Below are positions 62,104 through 64,000 of a stretch of DNA of 64,000 nucleotides, one piece after another. Every line of letters begins with the position of its first letter. The first letter of the stretch is position 1. The translations under genes were made by a program, and so were the position numbers. This stretch comes from an uncultured Flavobacteriaceae bacterium (lineage in GTDB: Bacteria > Bacteroidota > Bacteroidia > Flavobacteriales > Flavobacteriaceae). Under the pieces are notes generated by a model. It saw only the letters and a list, made by a program, of their open reading frames with translations. It ran no database searches and had not been told where the DNA came from. The stretch is taken from positions 221,529-285,528 of the forward strand of contig CANKYF010000005.1 of assembly GCA_947487895.1 (NCBI GenBank), read 5' to 3'.

Positions 62104-63450
62104 ATGGAGTTCATTATAAAAATATCTCAGTTTCTATTGAGTTTATCACTACTAATTGTTTTACATGAGTTAGGGCATTTTTTGCCAGCAAAAGCTTTTA
62201 AAACAAGGGTAGAGAAATTTTACCTGTTTTTTGATGTTAAGTTTTCTTTATTTAAAAAGAAAATAGGTGAAACTGTTTACGGTATTGGTTGGTTGCCATT
62301 AGGCGGTTATGTTAAGATATCTGGTATGATAGACGAAAGCATGGATACAGAGCAAATGGCACAAGAGCCGCAACCTTGGGAATTCCGTTCTAAACCTGCA
62401 TGGCAGCGTTTAATTATAATGCTTGGAGGAGTTACTGTTAACTTTATTTTGGCAATTCTTATTTACGTGGGGATGAGCTACTTTTATGGAGATAGATTTT
62501 TGCCAAATGAAAATATTAAAGACGGTCTCTTAATTGAAAATGTAGTAGCTAATAAAGCAGGCCTTTTAACTGGGGATAAAATTATTGCGGTAGATGGTGA
62601 GAAAATAAATAACTTCTCTGAGATTTCTGAAAAAGTATTATTTGGTAAAGAAATTACAATAGAAAGAGAAGGTCAACAATCTAATATTATTTTTCCAGAA
62701 GATTTTTTAGCGCAACTAATAGATTCTAAAGAACGAAAGTTTATTGATTTAAGAGAGCCTTTTATTATAGTTGAAGTTCCAGATACGTCATTTAATAAAA
62801 ACAGTGGATTGAGAAAAGGAGATATTGTTATAGCATTGAATGATTATAAAACTAAATATGCTGATGAGGTAAAATTAGCGTTAGAAAAATTTAAGGGACA
62901 AAAAATAAACGCGAAGGTTTTGAGAGATGAATCAGAGTTAAATATTCCTTTAGTTATTAGTGAAGAAGCTAAACTAGGTTTAGTATATGCAGCCAGTTCA
63001 ACATCGGAAACTTTAGAATCCTTAGGCTACTATAAATTTGATACTAAAGAATATGGTTTTTTTGAGTCCTTTCCAGTGGGTTTAAATAAGGCTAAAGATA
63101 AACTAGTTTCTTATTGGGATCAATTAGGAGCCATTTTCACACCAAGTACAGGAGCATATAAAGGAGTTGGCGGATTTAAGGCTATTTATGACATTTTTCC
63201 TAATATATGGAGTTGGCAAGCGTTTTGGAGTATAACAGCCTTTTTATCCATAATGTTAGGAGTTTTAAACTTGTTACCAATACCAGCGTTAGATGGAGGA
63301 CATGTAATGTTTTTATTATACGAAATGATATCTGGAAGAAAGCCAGGAGACAAGTTTATGGAGTACGCACAAATGGTTGGTTTCTTCATTTTGATTGCAT
63401 TAGTTCTCTTTGCAAATGGTAATGATATTTATAAAGCAATTTTTGGATAA
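62104..63450 (+). CDS. rseP: RseP-type site-2 zinc metalloprotease
   Basis: The protein has 448 residues. The first helix carries the zinc motif HELGH (residues 21-25), and the third ligand lies in the C-terminal LDGGH (NLLPIPALDGGHVMFLL). Between them are two PDZ-like regions (about 125-215 and 215-300; for example NKAGLLTGDKIIAVDGEKI). About four membrane helices are seen. In the inner membrane it cleaves anti-sigma factors or remnant signal peptides. The start is set by the ATG at 62104, with the zinc motif at the usual distance. The gene stands alone, upstream of tRNA-Asn. Confidence 0.93.
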   Translation: MEFIIKISQFLLSLSLLIVLHELGHFLPAKAFKTRVEKFYLFFDVKFSLFKKKIGETVYGIGWLPLGGYVKISGMIDESMDTEQMAQEPQPWEFRSKPAWQRLIIMLGGVTVNFILAILIYVGMSYFYGDRFLPNENIKDGLLIENVVANKAGLLTGDKIIAVDGEKINNFSEISEKVLFGKEITIEREGQQSNIIFPEDFLAQLIDSKERKFIDLREPFIIVEVPDTSFNKNSGLRKGDIVIALNDYKTKYADEVKLALEKFKGQKINAKVLRDESELNIPLVISEEAKLGLVYAASSTSETLESLGYYKFDTKEYGFFESFPVGLNKAKDKLVSYWDQLGAIFTPSTGAYKGVGGFKAIYDIFPNIWSWQAFWSITAFLSIMLGVLNLLPIPALDGGHVMFLLYEMISGRKPGDKFMEYAQMVGFFILIALVLFANGNDIYKAIFG

Positions 63451-63468
63451 ATTTTTTTTAAAAATATA

Positions 63469-63498
63469 TTGTAACAATTAAAAAATAATATATATTTG
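63469..63498 (+). promoter_or_regulatory. Predicted promoter of tRNA-Asn
   Basis: TTG (63469-63471) and TATATTTG (63491-63498) are 19 bases apart, an ideal Bacteroidota promoter. The tRNA begins 26 bases after the -7 box. Confidence 0.75.
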
Positions 63499-63524
63499 CA
63501 CTCGCTAAAAAGAAATAGCAACCT

Positions 63525-63598
63525 TCCTCAGTAGCTCAGTTGGTTAGAGCATCTGACTGTTAATCAGAGGGTCGTTGGTTCGAGCCCAACCTGAGGAG
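63525..63598 (+). tRNA. tRNA-Asn (anticodon GTT)
   Basis: The 74-base gene folds as a standard cloverleaf. Acceptor arm TCCTCAG (63525-63531) pairs with CTGAGGA (63591-63597), with G as discriminator. The D arm holds AGCTCAGTTGGTTAGAGC, the anticodon arm is TCTGA, CTGTTAA, TCAGA with GTT in the loop, and the T arm contains GGTTCGAGCC. The CCA end is not encoded (CAA follows). An exact -33/-7 promoter lies upstream and a terminator hairpin starts nine bases after the gene. Confidence 0.97.
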
Positions 63599-63606
63599 CA
63601 AAACAA

Positions 63607-63635
63607 AACCTGTCACGAAAGTGATGGGTTTTTTT
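63607..63635 (+). terminator. Terminator after tRNA-Asn
   Basis: AACCTGTCAC (63607-63616) pairs with GTGATGGGTT (63621-63630), including two G-T pairs, around GAAA, and TTTTT follows. Confidence 0.85.
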
Positions 63636-63728
63636 GTGGAATTTTGTTGAGTGAGAAAGGATAATGGACATAGCTGTGTTTTTTAGACCTTATAAAGGTC
63701 TATTTTGGATCAATCCTAAATGTTGTGT

Positions 63729-64000
63729 TTAAGCAAAAATTTGCGTTAGTCTAAAGAGAAAGAACTCTGTGTTTTTGACACCTCTAAACTGCCTTCTAAA
63801 AGCTTTTATTTTGGCATTGAAGGATTCAGCAGAAGCATTAGTACTTCTATTGATAAAATAATTTAGAATAGCCCTATAGTTCAGTGTTATAGTATTTGCA
63901 ATGGTATTGAAGGCTCTAAGCCCAGTTTTTTCCACGTCCTTATACCAGTGTGCTAACTTAGTATATGCAGTTTGTATGGAAGTAGCCGTATTGAATATAC
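63729..64000 (-). CDS. Transposase, C-terminal part (gene continues past the window; ISL3/ISAon1-like)
   Basis: The open frame runs from the right edge to the stop at 63729-63731 and gives about 90 residues. The text LAHWYKDVEKTGLRAFNTI followed by YFINRSTNASAESFNAKIKA and FRRQFRGVKNTEFFLFRLT is the end of the DDE transposase of ISL3-type elements, with the family's final Glu in SAESFNAKIK. The 5' part lies outside the window, so intactness cannot be judged. A GTG inside the frame is not its start. AGACCTT and AAGGTCT (63686-63702) lie between the tRNA terminator and this gene and might belong to the element's end; no terminal repeat can be confirmed. Confidence 0.8.
   Translation of the reverse strand, partial: IFNTATSIQTAYTKLAHWYKDVEKTGLRAFNTIANTITLNYRAILNYFINRSTNASAESFNAKIKAFRRQFRGVKNTEFFLFRLTQIFA

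Overview
The window is AT-rich chromosomal DNA from a member of the Bacteroidota, most likely a marine or algae-associated Flavobacteriaceae. The evidence is a SusC/SusD pair, TonB-dependent receptors with an N-terminal carboxypeptidase-regulatory-like domain, many lipoproteins with short signal peptides, promoter boxes of the TAnnTTTG type, and DUF4369/TlpA-like and ASPIC/UnbV proteins. No species can be named from sequence alone.

Layout. 1-2577 (+): the end of an MMPL/RND exporter gene, a LolA-like periplasmic protein, an outer-membrane barrel protein, and a small protein resembling only the ligand-binding half of a TetR regulator. 2682-8408 (-): a complete seven-gene Nit1C cluster (nitB to nitH order; linked in the literature to cyanide assimilation and nitrogen starvation), with a divergent AraC-type regulator at 8770-9666 and phased direct repeats between them. 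9781-13034 (-): LytTR, TPR and TerB-like genes separated by long non-coding stretches carrying dispersed repeat elements. 13191-29807: a glycan-uptake locus with two 1107-residue ASPIC/UnbV beta-propeller lipoproteins, SusD and SusC (all -), a divergent AraC regulator and a GH3 beta-glucosidase (+), and a GPH-type sugar symporter (-). 30000-34813 (+): mfd, which carries a palindromic element inside its coding sequence, and a TlpA-like thioredoxin. 35157-36196 (-): a YraN nuclease-like protein and a small lipoprotein.

36476-48213 (-) is the least explained part of the window: what looks like one 12-kb transcription unit of a BlaI repressor, an M56 (BlaR1-like) membrane protease, a TlpA/DUF4369 lipoprotein, an unrecognised lipoprotein, a TPR plus MORN-repeat protein with about 28 repeats, and two DUF3857/transglutaminase-like proteins, one with and one without the catalytic cysteine motif. 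Two palindromes flank its predicted promoter box. A second, frameshifted copy of the unrecognised lipoprotein lies just upstream (48448-49627); the shift is in a run of six C.

49703-57195 (-): a metal-import operon (MntR/DtxR-type regulator, TonB receptor, TroA-like binding protein, ATPase, two permeases), with a strong inverted repeat at its promoter and two 200-bp direct repeats flanking the ATPase gene. 57321-58434 (-): a small membrane protein and a DUF1080 protein. 58507-61141 (-): feoA, feoB and a 45-residue FeoB-associated cysteine-rich protein. 61260-63450: a SCO1/SenC protein (-) and an RseP-type site-2 protease (+). 63525-63598: tRNA-Asn. The window ends inside a transposase gene. 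No rRNA, CRISPR array or complete insertion sequence was seen.
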